From: Psychrobacillus faecigallinarum
GTDB taxonomy: Bacteria; Bacillota; Bacilli; Bacillales_A; Planococcaceae
NCBI RefSeq assembly: GCF_014836595.1
Contig: NZ_JACSQO010000007.1
Location: forward strand, 1 to 64,000
DNA length: 64,000 bases
Reading direction: 5' to 3'
Shown: positions 53,812 to 63,162 of the stretch, piece after piece
Layout: every line of letters starts with the position of its first letter
Position numbering within the stretch: position 1 is the first letter of the stretch
Translations under genes and position numbers: made by a program
Notes under the pieces: model-generated
Told to the model about the DNA's origin: nothing
The model's input: the letters and a program-made list of their open reading frames with translations, nothing else
Databases searched by the model: none

Positions 53812-53835
53812 TGCGCTTTATGAGGAGGCGATTTT

Positions 53836-54192
53836 ATGAAACATGATGTTGAAAAAGTAGGAGACGAAATTGTAATTATTCGATTGAAAGGTGAGCTAGA
53901 CCATCATAGCACTTCTGAAATAAGGAATGAGATAGTACCAATGATTAAAAATGGCTCTATTAAAGTACTAGTTTGGAATTTGAAAGATTTAAATTTTATG
54001 GATAGTTCAGGTATAGGACTAATTCTAGGTAGAATGCGAGAGCTAGCGCCAATTGATGGTCAAACAATTATAGTTAACCCGTCACCAACGATGCGTAAAA
54101 TTTTTCAGTTTGCAGGTTTAAGCCCGTACATCTACAGTGAGTCAGAAATTGAAATAATTTCAAAGTTAGGGGGAATAGTTTATGGACAATGA
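53836..54192 (+). CDS. spoIIAA: Anti-sigma-F factor antagonist SpoIIAA
   Basis: The 118-residue STAS-domain protein has the phosphorylated serine in NFMDSSGIGLILG (Ser57/58). Unphosphorylated, it frees sigma-F from SpoIIAB in the forespore. GAGGAGG precedes the ATG. Its end overlaps spoIIAB by 11 bases, and the three genes are one operon. Confidence 0.96.
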   Translation: MKHDVEKVGDEIVIIRLKGELDHHSTSEIRNEIVPMIKNGSIKVLVWNLKDLNFMDSSGIGLILGRMRELAPIDGQTIIVNPSPTMRKIFQFAGLSPYIYSESEIEIISKLGGIVYGQ

Positions 54193-54628
54193 AATCACAT
54201 TATCTTTTATTGCCAAAAGTGAGAATGAAGCATTAGCGAGAATGGTGATGTCTAGTTTTATCTCAGCAATTGATCCGACAATTGAGGAGCTATCTGAATT
54301 TAAAACAGTTATCTCAGAAGCTGTAACCAATGCTATTGTGCACGGTTATGAAGAGGATGGCGTAGGCAAGATTGAAATTCATGCCGAAAGAAGCGGAAGA
54401 GAGATTGTGGTCTCCATCGTTGATTATGGGCGTGGAATACAAGATGTGACACAGGCGAGAGAGCCTTTATATACTACCAAGCCTGAGCAGGAACGCTCTG
54501 GAATGGGCTTTACGATAATGGAAAGCTTCAGTGACGACGTGGATATTTACTCCATTCCTGATAGGGGGACAACCGTTACTATCACGAAGAAATTTGTACC
54601 AATTCAAGAATCATGTAGGATCGTCTAA
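54182..54628 (+). CDS. spoIIAB: Anti-sigma-F factor SpoIIAB (kinase)
   Basis: The 148-residue GHKL kinase has the N box EAVTNAIVHGY (near 48-58), DYGRGIQD and the G2 box SGMGFTIM. It binds and inhibits sigma-F and phosphorylates SpoIIAA. It overlaps spoIIAA upstream and its last base is the first of sigF. Confidence 0.96.
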   Translation: MDNEITLSFIAKSENEALARMVMSSFISAIDPTIEELSEFKTVISEAVTNAIVHGYEEDGVGKIEIHAERSGREIVVSIVDYGRGIQDVTQAREPLYTTKPEQERSGMGFTIMESFSDDVDIYSIPDRGTTVTITKKFVPIQESCRIV

Positions 54629-55413
54629 TGATGAACAACAAGCCAACTATTTTACTGACCCAAGAGAAAATGAGAGAACTTATTGCCTTGTCGCAGGAAG
54701 GGGATAAGTTTGCCAGACAGCAAATGATAGAAGGAAATACAAGATTGGTTTGGTCTATTGTTCAGCGCTTTGCTTCTAGGGGGGCAGACCTAGAGGATTT
54801 ATTTCAAATTGGATGTATTGGTCTTATGAAGTCGGTTGATAAATTCGACTTGTCCTATGAGGTAAAGTTTTCTACGTATGCAGTTCCTATGATTATTGGA
54901 GAAATACAGAGATTTCTTAGAGATGATGGAATGGTGAAGATAAGCCGATCAATACGCGAATTAAATTTTAAAATTCGTCATGCTACAGACGATTTTCTTA
55001 AGACTCATGAACGGCAGCCAACCATTTTAGAGCTAGCAAGTATATTAGAGGTTTCAAGAGAAGATATAGTTATGGCCACGGACGCTTTAAGAGATCCCGC
55101 ATCCTTGCAGGAGCAACTCTATGAAAACGATAGTGGTGATGCTTTAACCTTGATGGACCAAATGAGAGATGAGCGTTCTGAAAAGTCATTTGATCATATT
55201 CCTCTGAGAGAATTGGTAGAAAAACTAGAAAAACGAGAACAGATGATTATTTATCTGCGTTATTACCTAGACTGTACTCAAAGTGATATTGCTGAAAGGT
55301 TAGGTATATCCCAGGTTCAGGTGTCAAGGCTAGAAAAGAAGATATTGACACAGTTAAAGAGCTGGCTAGTGCCTGTTGGTAGTACCGCTAATACAAAAGC
55401 TAGAGATAGGTGA
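54628..55413 (+). CDS. sigF: Sporulation sigma factor F
   Basis: The 261-residue sigma factor shows region 2 with GADLEDLFQIGCIGLMKSVD and FSTYAVPMIIGEIQRFLRDDG, region 3 (RQPTILELASILEVSREDI) and region 4 (LDCTQSDIAERLGISQVQVSRLEKK). It is the first forespore-specific sigma. The gene overlaps spoIIAB by one base, and spoVAF begins at its last bases. Confidence 0.96.
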   Translation: MMNNKPTILLTQEKMRELIALSQEGDKFARQQMIEGNTRLVWSIVQRFASRGADLEDLFQIGCIGLMKSVDKFDLSYEVKFSTYAVPMIIGEIQRFLRDDGMVKISRSIRELNFKIRHATDDFLKTHERQPTILELASILEVSREDIVMATDALRDPASLQEQLYENDSGDALTLMDQMRDERSEKSFDHIPLRELVEKLEKREQMIIYLRYYLDCTQSDIAERLGISQVQVSRLEKKILTQLKSWLVPVGSTANTKARDR

Positions 55414-56861
55414 TTATTACGAAACCGTTATTTAAGGATGTGGCCGAGGCCGAAGCATATTTAAAAGAGAAGTTTGGGGTGAATGAGTCTTATGATTTCG
55501 GGATTCTTCATACCCATTTGTTTAAATTTCCAGTGTTACTTGTTTATATTAACGGTCTTATCGATGGTCCAACGTTAACTGAATTGATGACCGGCACTTT
55601 AAAATGTCCTCCAGAAGAGGACCTAGATCAAAATGAAATTATGAGTCATTATTTTCCTTATTACTCTATAACGGAATATGATTCTAGAGAAAAATGGATT
55701 GCCGCGCTACTAAGTGGTCAGGTAACATTCATTTTAGAAAATGGATCTGTTTACACGATTGATGTACGTAGCTATCCCGGTAGAACACCTGAGGAGCCTG
55801 ACAACGAAAAGGTTGTACGAGGCTCCAGGGATGGCTTTACCGAAAATATTGTATTAAACACTGCTCTCATTCGTAGACGAATAAGAGACACCAATCTCCG
55901 ATTTGAACTACACCAAATATCCTCCATGAGTAAAATGGACATTGCAATTTCCTATATTAAAGGAGTGGCAAATGAAGAAAACTTAAAACTTATTCGGAAG
56001 CGTCTTAAAAATATTAAACATGACGGTTTTACAATGAGCGATAAGGCATTAGAGGAATGGTTATTTGTTCAAGGCTTTCATCCTATGCCTTTTGTTCGCT
56101 TTACAGAACGACCGGATATAGCTGCTGCACATTTGCTTGAAGGACATATTTTACTCGTAGTAGATACCTCTCCATCGGTTATTATAGTCCCTACGACTCT
56201 TTTCCACCATTTACAACATGCAGAGGAGTATAGACAGGCACCGGCAATAGGAACTTTAGTAAGATCGATTCGTTTTTTTGGTGTTTTCTTCAGTTTATTT
56301 CTCTTGCCATTTTGGTATTTAATGTCTAAGCATCCAGAACTTCTTCCGAATGCCTTGGACTTCTTAGGTCCCAATGAGAAAAGTGCCATTCCGCTTTTAC
56401 TACAAATAATCTTTGCGGATATTGGGATAGAATTTTTAAGGCTAGCAGCTATTCATACTCCTACTCCGTTATCCACTGCGATGGGTATCATTGCGGCATT
56501 AGTTATTGGCCAAATGGCTGTAGATGTTGGATTATTTGTTTCTGAAGTCATTTTATACACAGCAATCACAGCTATATTTACATTTGCTATCCCTTCCTAT
56601 GAGCTAAGTATAGCGACTAAAATATTCAGAATGTTTATTTTAATTGGGACAGCCATTTTAGGAGTAAATGGATTTTTTATAGCAACCGTATGTTTGATTT
56701 GGTACATATGTAGTCTTAAACCGTTAAATGTACCCTATTTATGGCCGTTAATTCCTTTTTATCCAAGAGCATTTGCTCGTATACTCATTCGTTTTCCGAT
56801 GCCAACCAACGCAAAGCGACCTTATATAACACGATCACCTGTTCGAGATCGCTCCAAATAG
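55410..56861 (+). CDS. spoVAF: Stage V sporulation protein AF (GerA-family membrane protein)
   Basis: The 483-residue protein has a long soluble part (1-280), then five or so helices (FFGVFFSLFLLPFWYL, LAAIHTPTPLSTAMGIIAALVIGQMAVDVG, given by position about 300-440). This is the layout of SpoVAF and GerAA. The GTG start overlaps the sigF stop. In Bacillus the spoVAA-AE genes lie between; here they are absent. It takes part in spore germination and calcium-dipicolinate movement. Confidence 0.9.
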   Translation: MIITKPLFKDVAEAEAYLKEKFGVNESYDFGILHTHLFKFPVLLVYINGLIDGPTLTELMTGTLKCPPEEDLDQNEIMSHYFPYYSITEYDSREKWIAALLSGQVTFILENGSVYTIDVRSYPGRTPEEPDNEKVVRGSRDGFTENIVLNTALIRRRIRDTNLRFELHQISSMSKMDIAISYIKGVANEENLKLIRKRLKNIKHDGFTMSDKALEEWLFVQGFHPMPFVRFTERPDIAAAHLLEGHILLVVDTSPSVIIVPTTLFHHLQHAEEYRQAPAIGTLVRSIRFFGVFFSLFLLPFWYLMSKHPELLPNALDFLGPNEKSAIPLLLQIIFADIGIEFLRLAAIHTPTPLSTAMGIIAALVIGQMAVDVGLFVSEVILYTAITAIFTFAIPSYELSIATKIFRMFILIGTAILGVNGFFIATVCLIWYICSLKPLNVPYLWPLIPFYPRAFARILIRFPMPTNAKRPYITRSPVRDRSK

Positions 56862-56926
56862 CATTGCATTTCCCTTATTCGATATGGTAAAGTTCATATA
56901 GAAATGAGGAAAAGAGGCGAGGATAC

Positions 56927-58249
56927 ATGGTAATGGTATCAGAGCATGCTGTGAACGAAAAAGGGCACCTATTAATAGGTGGTATTGACTCCTTAGAACT
57001 TGCAAAAACATATGAGACTCCTCTGTTTGTATATGATCTGTCTCTTATTAGAGCTAGAGCTAGAGCCTTTTTAGACACATTCAAGCAAGAAAATGTAGTT
57101 GCACAGGTTGCCTATGCAAGTAAAGCCTTCTCTAGCGTTGCGATGTACCAAGTGATTGAGCAAGAAGGCTTATCCTTAGACGTTGTCTCCGCTGGAGAAC
57201 TATATACAGCTATTAAAGCAGGGTATCCTGCAGAGCGTATTCATTTTCATGGTAACAATAAAAGTGTTGAAGAATTAATATTAGCTATGGAGCATAAAAT
57301 TGGTTGTATAGTGGTGGATAATTTTTATGAAATTGAGCTTTTAAAACAACTAACTGTTAAACTCAACCAAAAAGTGAAAGTTCTTCTGAGAGTGACTCCA
57401 GGGGTTGAAGCACATACCCATGATTATATTACGACTGGACAACAAGACTCAAAATTCGGATTCGATTTGATGAATGGACAAGCAGATAAAGCTTTCCAAC
57501 AGGTTTATAAAGATGAATTTATTGAATTACTGGGATTGCACTGCCATATCGGGTCCCAAATTTTTGAAACAATCGGATTTAAAGTGGCAGCAGAGAAGCT
57601 TATTACTAAAATGATTGAGTGGGAAAACACCTTTAATTACGCTTGTACAGTGCTAAATTTAGGTGGAGGGTTTGGGATTAAATATACGGAGCAAGACACA
57701 CCATTAGAACCGTCTATTTATGTGAAGGAAATGGTGATTGCAGTAAAAGATTTAGTTTCCAAAGCGAACCTAGATATGCCTGAAATATGGATTGAACCTG
57801 GTCGTTCGTTAGTAGGGGACGCGGGAACGTCACTTTACACGATCGGCTCGGAAAAAGAAGTGCCAGAAATACGAAACTATTTAGCGGTTGATGGCGGTAT
57901 GTCTGATAATATTCGCCCAGCTTTATATGGAGCGGAGTACAGTGCAGCTATTGCTAACAAAATGGGAGAACTCAAGGAAGTGGAGTATACCATTGCTGGT
58001 AAATGCTGTGAATCTGGTGACAAGCTAATTGAACATATTACACTACCAAAAGCTTCACCAGGGGATATTTTGGCTGTTTTTTGTACAGGTGCATATGGTT
58101 ATGCAATGGCAAGCAATTATAATCGCATAGCAAAACCCGCCGTTGTTTTTGTTGAAAACGGTCGTCACCAGTTGGCAGTGAAACGAGAAACTCTGGAAGA
58201 CCTTGTTCGTCTTGACCTTCCCTTCACGTTAGAGAAAGGAAGAGGCTAA
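56927..58249 (+). CDS. lysA: Diaminopimelate decarboxylase
   Basis: The 440-residue PLP enzyme carries the Schiff-base Lys66 in VAYASKAFSS, HCHIGSQ for the cofactor phosphate region, GGGFGIKY, EPGRSLVGDAG and the catalytic Cys in CESGD. It makes lysine from meso-diaminopimelate, the last step. GGCGAGG precedes the ATG. It follows spoVAF, as in B. subtilis. Confidence 0.96.
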   Translation: MVMVSEHAVNEKGHLLIGGIDSLELAKTYETPLFVYDLSLIRARARAFLDTFKQENVVAQVAYASKAFSSVAMYQVIEQEGLSLDVVSAGELYTAIKAGYPAERIHFHGNNKSVEELILAMEHKIGCIVVDNFYEIELLKQLTVKLNQKVKVLLRVTPGVEAHTHDYITTGQQDSKFGFDLMNGQADKAFQQVYKDEFIELLGLHCHIGSQIFETIGFKVAAEKLITKMIEWENTFNYACTVLNLGGGFGIKYTEQDTPLEPSIYVKEMVIAVKDLVSKANLDMPEIWIEPGRSLVGDAGTSLYTIGSEKEVPEIRNYLAVDGGMSDNIRPALYGAEYSAAIANKMGELKEVEYTIAGKCCESGDKLIEHITLPKASPGDILAVFCTGAYGYAMASNYNRIAKPAVVFVENGRHQLAVKRETLEDLVRLDLPFTLEKGRG

Positions 58250-58351
58250 GTGAAAAACAAGAATGTTATTTTGTTTCTAATTATATTTATAGTTGGTATA
58301 GTATGGGGAGCATTGTATTGGTTCCTTATAGCACCAAATGTTAAACTATAG
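58250..58351 (+). CDS. Tiny membrane peptide after lysA
   Basis: A GTG directly after the lysA stop, with GGAAGAGG behind it, gives 33 codons. The product (MKNKNVILFLIIFIVG ...) is a single helix with basic residues first. It is conserved in position in my reading only; no family is named. It could modulate a membrane enzyme or be a leaderless small protein of the lysA operon. Confidence 0.5.
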   Translation: MKNKNVILFLIIFIVGIVWGALYWFLIAPNVKL

Positions 58352-58413
58352 TTGGACAATTATCATAAAAGGTAGTAAAGTTCTTTTAAAGAAATTAAAA
58401 GAGGGTCTAAAAC

Positions 58414-58773
58414 ATGTTATGTCGTTATAAAAAAGCATATGAAAAAATTTCTATGGGGCTGTTGTCTTTCATGCCCAATGAAAAAGATTTAAAAAAATTG
58501 CTAGAAACAATTCATCAATATGAATCTAATCCAGATTGGCATTTATTTGTTTGGAAAAAGGATGAAGATGTAGTAGGAATTGTAGGAGTTCGTATGGAAG
58601 GCACTGAAGGTGTCATTCAGCATATTTCTGTGAATCCTTCTCATCGAGGTGAAGGTATTGGCAAAAATATGGTTCAAACACTGTCGAATATTTTACAAAC
58701 CACCACTGTAAAACCAACGGAAGAAATAAAACCTTTCTTTGAAAAATGCAATGCAGATAAAGAAGAGAACTGA
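58414..58773 (+). CDS. ribT: GNAT acetyltransferase RibT
   Basis: The 119-residue protein starts MLCRYKKAYEKISMGLLSFM and continues as the RibT subgroup of GNAT folds, with the coenzyme A loop HRGEGIGKNMVQ. In B. subtilis ribT ends the riboflavin operon; here the other rib genes are absent nearby. The reaction is unknown. It converges with the gene on its right. Confidence 0.88.
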   Translation: MLCRYKKAYEKISMGLLSFMPNEKDLKKLLETIHQYESNPDWHLFVWKKDEDVVGIVGVRMEGTEGVIQHISVNPSHRGEGIGKNMVQTLSNILQTTTVKPTEEIKPFFEKCNADKEEN

Positions 58774-58775
58774 CC

Positions 58776-59279
58776 TTAGTGGCCTTCTCTTCTTTTTTTC
58801 TGTTTTTCTCGTTCTTCAAGTATTTCAGAGCGATCTCTAAGCATATGTTTATGAATAAGAAAATTTCGATCTTCTTCCTTTACGAATGGTATCTCCTCAA
58901 CCCGGGAAAGAAGCTCCTTGTTTTGGATGTCAATTTGAAATCCTAAAAATGGTTCCTGCCTTTGGATAGAATTATAGGCATTTGTAGCATCTTGGTATAA
59001 TCGATGAAAATTAATAGTTTCAAAGAAGGGAGAGTGACTTGTTTCTTTCATTCGCTTAATACTGCCACCCATTGTTTTTAGTGCTCCTGAAAAATTCCCT
59101 CTACGCCAATGGTACATAGAAGTGGAAAGTAGGATAAGTGCAGCCAAAGAATGTACTTTTTGGCGAGGTGCAACTTCCTTCCAATAGTCTTCTAACAGCT
59201 CGTGGCATTCGAAATAATCGTTGATGTCATTAAATTCTTTTAAAAATTGAACAAAATTAGGATGGAATGTAGGGTGCAT
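58776..59279 (-). CDS. ypuF: DUF309 protein (YpuF)
   Basis: From the ATG at 59279 behind AAAGGTG the protein is 167 residues. The signature CHELLEDYWKE near 28-38, plus GALIL-like LAALILLSTSMYHWRRGN, mark DUF309. Its function is unknown; fold and His suggest a metal or small-molecule site. It is divergent from scpA as in B. subtilis. Confidence 0.88.
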   Translation of the reverse strand: MHPTFHPNFVQFLKEFNDINDYFECHELLEDYWKEVAPRQKVHSLAALILLSTSMYHWRRGNFSGALKTMGGSIKRMKETSHSPFFETINFHRLYQDATNAYNSIQRQEPFLGFQIDIQNKELLSRVEEIPFVKEEDRNFLIHKHMLRDRSEILEEREKQKKRREGH

Positions 59280-59333
59280 TACAATCACCTTTCCTCTATA
59301 ATTATGATTAAAATTAATATTAGGTGGAGTTTT

Positions 59334-60104
59334 ATGTCTTACGAAGTAAAAACAGAAGCATTTGAAGGTCCACTCGATTTATTATTACATTTAATAAATC
59401 GTTTGGAAATAGATATATATGATATTAAAATGGCCGAAATCACCACGCAATATATGGAACACATACATGCGATGCGTGTGCTGGAGTTAAATGAAGCAAG
59501 TGAATACTTAGTGATGGCCGCTACCTTGCTCTCTATTAAAAGTAAAATGCTTCTTCCGATTCATCAGGATGATCAACTGGAAGATGATTTTGATATTAAT
59601 CTTGACGATCCTAGGGACGAGTTAGTTCTTAAATTAATAGAGTACAAGAAATACAAAGAAGCTGCTAGTAATTTGCAAGAGTTAGAAGAAACTCGAAATC
59701 TATTTTACACTAAGCCTCCAACGGATTTGAGTGGCTATCAAAGCAATCAGCAATTGGCCTTGTTTGATCTTGAAGTAAATGTTTACGATATGCTTGGTGC
59801 TTTCCAGAAGATGCTTCGGAGAAAACAGCTAAATGCTCCTCTCCATACTCGCGTAAGTAAACAAGAGGTCTCCATTCGAGAGTCGATGAATAATGTAATC
59901 TCTACATTAAAAGAGCATAATGGAAGACTGTCATTTTATGAGCTTTTCCCTACTAGAGATAAAACAACAATTGTTACTACTTTCTTGGCAATATTAGAGC
60001 TTATGAAACGACAGGCGGTCAAGGTTGAGCAGAAGAAAAATTTTGAAGATTTATTTGTTCAACTAGGAAAGGAAATAGAAATATATGAAGAAATTGAAGA
60101 GTAA
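59334..60104 (+). CDS. scpA: Segregation and condensation protein A
   Basis: From the ATG at 59334 behind GGTGGAG, the protein is 256 residues. The start EAFEGPLDLLLHLINRLEIDIYD, the middle YLVMAATLLSIKSKMLLP and the winged C-terminus are characteristic. ScpA is the kleisin that bridges SMC heads, with ScpB. It overlaps scpB by 20 bases. Confidence 0.95.
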   Translation: MSYEVKTEAFEGPLDLLLHLINRLEIDIYDIKMAEITTQYMEHIHAMRVLELNEASEYLVMAATLLSIKSKMLLPIHQDDQLEDDFDINLDDPRDELVLKLIEYKKYKEAASNLQELEETRNLFYTKPPTDLSGYQSNQQLALFDLEVNVYDMLGAFQKMLRRKQLNAPLHTRVSKQEVSIRESMNNVISTLKEHNGRLSFYELFPTRDKTTIVTTFLAILELMKRQAVKVEQKKNFEDLFVQLGKEIEIYEEIEE

Positions 60105-60663
60105 AATAGAAAGCCTCTTATTTGTTAGTGGAGAAGATGGCTTAACAAAGAAACAGCTTGCATTTTTAACGGAGGAAGATGAAGAAAATGTAAGAGAAGC
60201 TTTAGACTCGCTTATGATGGAATATGAAGATTCTGAGGAAAGAGGAATTCAACTTAAACAACTTGCTGGCACGTATCAATTAGTAACGAAGGAAGAAAAC
60301 GTGGATTGTATTCAAAAGCTAGTTGAAAATCCTACTACTCAATCTCTATCTCAGGCATCTTTGGAGGTTTTGGCTATCATCGCATATAAGCAGCCTATTA
60401 CAAGGGTAGAAATAGAGGATATAAGAGGAGTGAAATCAGAAAGACCGATACATACTTTATCTGCTAAAGGACTAGTTCAAGAAGTTGGACGTGCAGAAGG
60501 AACGGGTAGGGCTATCTTGTACGGCACCACACAGGAATTCCTACAGTACTTCGGTTTAAAAGATATAAGTGCATTGCCTCCTTTACCAGAAGATGTGGAA
60601 GTAGACGATATGGGAGACACCGATTTGTTTATGACCAAGTTTCAAGAGGCATTTGAAGGATAG
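60085..60663 (+). CDS. scpB: Segregation and condensation protein B
   Basis: The 192-residue protein has two winged-helix domains: SLLFVSGEDGLTKKQLAFL in the first, and the hallmark SQASLEVLAIIAYKQPITRVEIEDIRGV in the second, at about 90-120. It binds ScpA in the SMC complex. The gene overlaps scpA. Confidence 0.95.
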   Translation: MKKLKSKIESLLFVSGEDGLTKKQLAFLTEEDEENVREALDSLMMEYEDSEERGIQLKQLAGTYQLVTKEENVDCIQKLVENPTTQSLSQASLEVLAIIAYKQPITRVEIEDIRGVKSERPIHTLSAKGLVQEVGRAEGTGRAILYGTTQEFLQYFGLKDISALPPLPEDVEVDDMGDTDLFMTKFQEAFEG

Positions 60664-60689
60664 AAATAAATGAAAAAGGAGTATTTTCC

Positions 60690-61679
60690 ATTTACAAAAA
60701 AGCGTTTATACTAGTTTTGTTTTTTCTTTTAATAAATATTAGTAATGCCCATGCAACCTCATCCTCCTATGCTGTTATTGATGCTAAGACAGGAAGACTA
60801 TTGCTTGGAAGTAATGCGGATGTAGAGTTGCCTATTGCAAGTCTTACAAAGGTTTGGACGGCTTTGACTGTGTTGGATAATGCCACACTTGATGAAGAGA
60901 TCACAATTTCTTCTGTTGCTGCTGCCCAGGAGGGTTCCTCGCTCTATTTACAGCCTGGTGAGGTCTGGACAGTTAACTCCTTACTGCATGGTCTTATGCT
61001 TCAATCAGGAAATGATGCTGCATACGCTTTAGCAGAGCATACAGGAGGGTCATTAGAGGGTTTCGTTAAGCTGATGAACGAGAAGTTTGAATTAGCAGGG
61101 TTAGATCATTCTCACTTTACGAATCCGTCAGGTTTACACAATGACGATCATTACGCTTCTGCACATGACATGGCTAATATGTTCCGTTTAGCACTCCAAA
61201 ATGAAGACTTTAAAAAAATCTCCTCCGCCAAAAATTTTGTGCCAGAGGAACGTTCGATCAAATGGAGAAATAAGCACAAACTAATGCACTTCAACGAGTA
61301 CACCGTTGCCGGAAAAACTGGCTATACGAAGAGAGCAGGAAGAACCCTTGTCACTTATTTAAAAGATAAGGATAAGGAAGTTATAGTAGTGACATTGAAC
61401 CACTCGAATGATTGGAATACTCATGTCTCCTTGGCTGAGCAAGTCTTTCAAAACTATGAGAATGTTAAGGTAGTGGAAAAAGGGAAATATCAGCTATTTC
61501 AAAAAGACGTGATAGAAGTAAAAAAAGACTATTATTTATTGTTGAATAAAGAGGAACAGGATCAGTTGAATAATGTTCTAATTATTCCTCGTAATAACAA
61601 CGAGAAAAAGCCTTATTTGTGGAAAGTAATGATTGATAAAGATGTTGCACTAGAATTTAATGTGAAGAAAGTCAAATAA
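60690..61679 (+). CDS. D-alanyl-D-alanine carboxypeptidase
   Basis: Taking the ATT at 60690, nine bases after AAGGAG, gives 329 residues and a proper signal peptide MYKKAFILVLFFLLINISNA-HA. The TTG at 60717 lacks a binding site and would remove the basic start. Serine penicillin-binding motifs are S51-L-T-K54, S106-G-N and K209-T-G. It trims stem peptides of peptidoglycan. Position after scpAB recalls dacB, but sequence resemblance to DacF is also possible. Confidence 0.9.
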   Translation: MYKKAFILVLFFLLINISNAHATSSSYAVIDAKTGRLLLGSNADVELPIASLTKVWTALTVLDNATLDEEITISSVAAAQEGSSLYLQPGEVWTVNSLLHGLMLQSGNDAAYALAEHTGGSLEGFVKLMNEKFELAGLDHSHFTNPSGLHNDDHYASAHDMANMFRLALQNEDFKKISSAKNFVPEERSIKWRNKHKLMHFNEYTVAGKTGYTKRAGRTLVTYLKDKDKEVIVVTLNHSNDWNTHVSLAEQVFQNYENVKVVEKGKYQLFQKDVIEVKKDYYLLLNKEEQDQLNNVLIIPRNNNEKKPYLWKVMIDKDVALEFNVKKVK

Positions 61680-61684
61680 TTTTG

Positions 61685-61722
61685 AGAAGACAGTTTTTCC
61701 AAAAGACTGTCTTCTTTTATTT
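61685..61722 (+). terminator. Terminator of the carboxypeptidase gene
   Basis: AGAAGACAGT and ACTGTCTTCT pair with further TTTT/AAAA pairing, then TTTATTTTAT. Confidence 0.8.
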
Positions 61723-61780
61723 TATGTAAAAGTGTGACATAATTCACTCATGTATGGAAAGAATGGACGAGGTGAATTAC

Positions 61781-62515
61781 TTGGAAAGATTACAAAAAGT
61801 ATTAGCACACGCAGGTGTTGCTTCTAGAAGAAAAGCTGAAGAGTTAATTTTGGAAGGAAAAGTAAAAGTAAACGGTAAAGTAGTGAAGGAATTAGGTACA
61901 AAAGTTTCTGACTCTGATACGGTGGAGGTTGAAGGAGTAAAGTTAGAGAAGGAACAAAAAAAATACTACTTACTTTATAAGCCAAGAGGAGTTATTTCTG
62001 CAGTAACGGATGACAAAGGTAGGAAAACCGTGACGGATTTATTGCCTCATGTTACAGAACGCCTATATCCAGTAGGAAGATTAGATTACGAAACGTCAGG
62101 AGTACTACTTTTAACAAATGACGGAGATTTCTCGTATGCGTTGACCCACCCTAAATTTAAAGTGGACAAAACCTATGTGGCGAGACTTAAAGGAATACCA
62201 CTTAAGGAACAATTAAGACCTCTTGAGCGTGGAGTTGTCTTAGAAGACGGCAAGACCGCACCGGCAAGGGTAAAGCTTTTGTCTTCTGAAAAGAAAACGA
62301 ATAAGTCGATTGTAGAAATCACTATCCATGAAGGAAAAAATCGTCAAGTACGACGCATGTTCGATGCAATTGGTTTTCCTGTGCAAAAACTAAAAAGAGA
62401 ACGATTTGGCTTTCTAACTTTGCTTGGTTTAAATGCAGGGGAGTGGAGAGAACTAACAACTCATGAGGTAAAACAGCTCAGAGTTCTTGCTGAAACAGGT
62501 AAAATAGGTAAATAA
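61781..62515 (+). CDS. rluB: 23S rRNA pseudouridine synthase RluB
   Basis: The TTG at 61781 behind GAGGTG gives 244 residues, as in B. subtilis. An S4 RNA-binding domain occupies about 1-60 (VLAHAGVASRRKAEELI). The catalytic GRLDYETSGVLLLTNDGD has Asp102. It isomerises a uridine of 23S rRNA. It lies between the carboxypeptidase gene and resA. Confidence 0.93.
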   Translation: MERLQKVLAHAGVASRRKAEELILEGKVKVNGKVVKELGTKVSDSDTVEVEGVKLEKEQKKYYLLYKPRGVISAVTDDKGRKTVTDLLPHVTERLYPVGRLDYETSGVLLLTNDGDFSYALTHPKFKVDKTYVARLKGIPLKEQLRPLERGVVLEDGKTAPARVKLLSSEKKTNKSIVEITIHEGKNRQVRRMFDAIGFPVQKLKRERFGFLTLLGLNAGEWRELTTHEVKQLRVLAETGKIGK

Positions 62516-62612
62516 CAATGAAAAGTTCACAAAGCCTTCATATGTCCTTCTCAATTTGGACATTAATTTTGATATAATATTGTCGGCAATGCATGGAATG
62601 GAGGAAATAAAT

Positions 62613-63149
62613 TTGGCTCAATCCAAACAAAAACGTTTTTACATAAGAGCAGTTATTTTAGTAGTACTTACACTAGCAATTGTATTTACAATTTTCTCTA
62701 ACGTGACTAAAGAAAAAAATGCAGTTTTACAAGTCGGCGATAAAGCACCGGATTTCCATGTGGTAGACACGAATGGAGAACAGCATAAGCTTTCTGATTA
62801 CAAAGGACAAGGCATCTTTTTAAATTTCTGGGGAACTTGGTGTAAACCTTGTGCAAAGGAAATGCCTGCAATGGACAATCAGTACAATGTCTACAAAGAT
62901 CAAGGTGTTCAGACTCTAGCTATTAATGTTGGAGAATCGGATTTAAAGGTAAATCGTTTTGCTAACCGTTATGGCTTAACATTTCCTATTGCAATCGATC
63001 AAAACAAAAGCTTGTTGGATTCCTATAATATTGATCCGCTACCAACAACCTTTTTGATTAGCCCGGAAGGTAAGATAGAAAAGATTATTAAAGGTGAGAT
63101 GACCGAGCAAGATATTGCAAATTTCATGGAACAAATCAAACCTTCCTAA
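62613..63149 (+). CDS. resA: Thiol-disulfide oxidoreductase ResA
   Basis: The TTG at 62613 behind ATGGAGG gives 178 residues with an N-terminal anchor helix (about 9-28) and a thioredoxin domain outside. The active site is Cys77-Lys-Pro-Cys80 in FWGTWCKPCAKEMP. It reduces the cysteines of apocytochrome c before heme attachment with ResB and ResC. Confidence 0.94.
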   Translation: MAQSKQKRFYIRAVILVVLTLAIVFTIFSNVTKEKNAVLQVGDKAPDFHVVDTNGEQHKLSDYKGQGIFLNFWGTWCKPCAKEMPAMDNQYNVYKDQGVQTLAINVGESDLKVNRFANRYGLTFPIAIDQNKSLLDSYNIDPLPTTFLISPEGKIEKIIKGEMTEQDIANFMEQIKPS

Positions 63150-63162
63150 AGGAGTCTTTTAG

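Larger units (their letters stand above)
53483..53835. other. Gap with two terminators and the spoIIA promoter
   Basis: 353 bases without a gene. It contains the pdp terminator, an isolated 20-bp perfect hairpin with T-run (53637-53687) and the Spo0A/sigma-H control region of the sigma-F operon. Confidence 0.5.
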
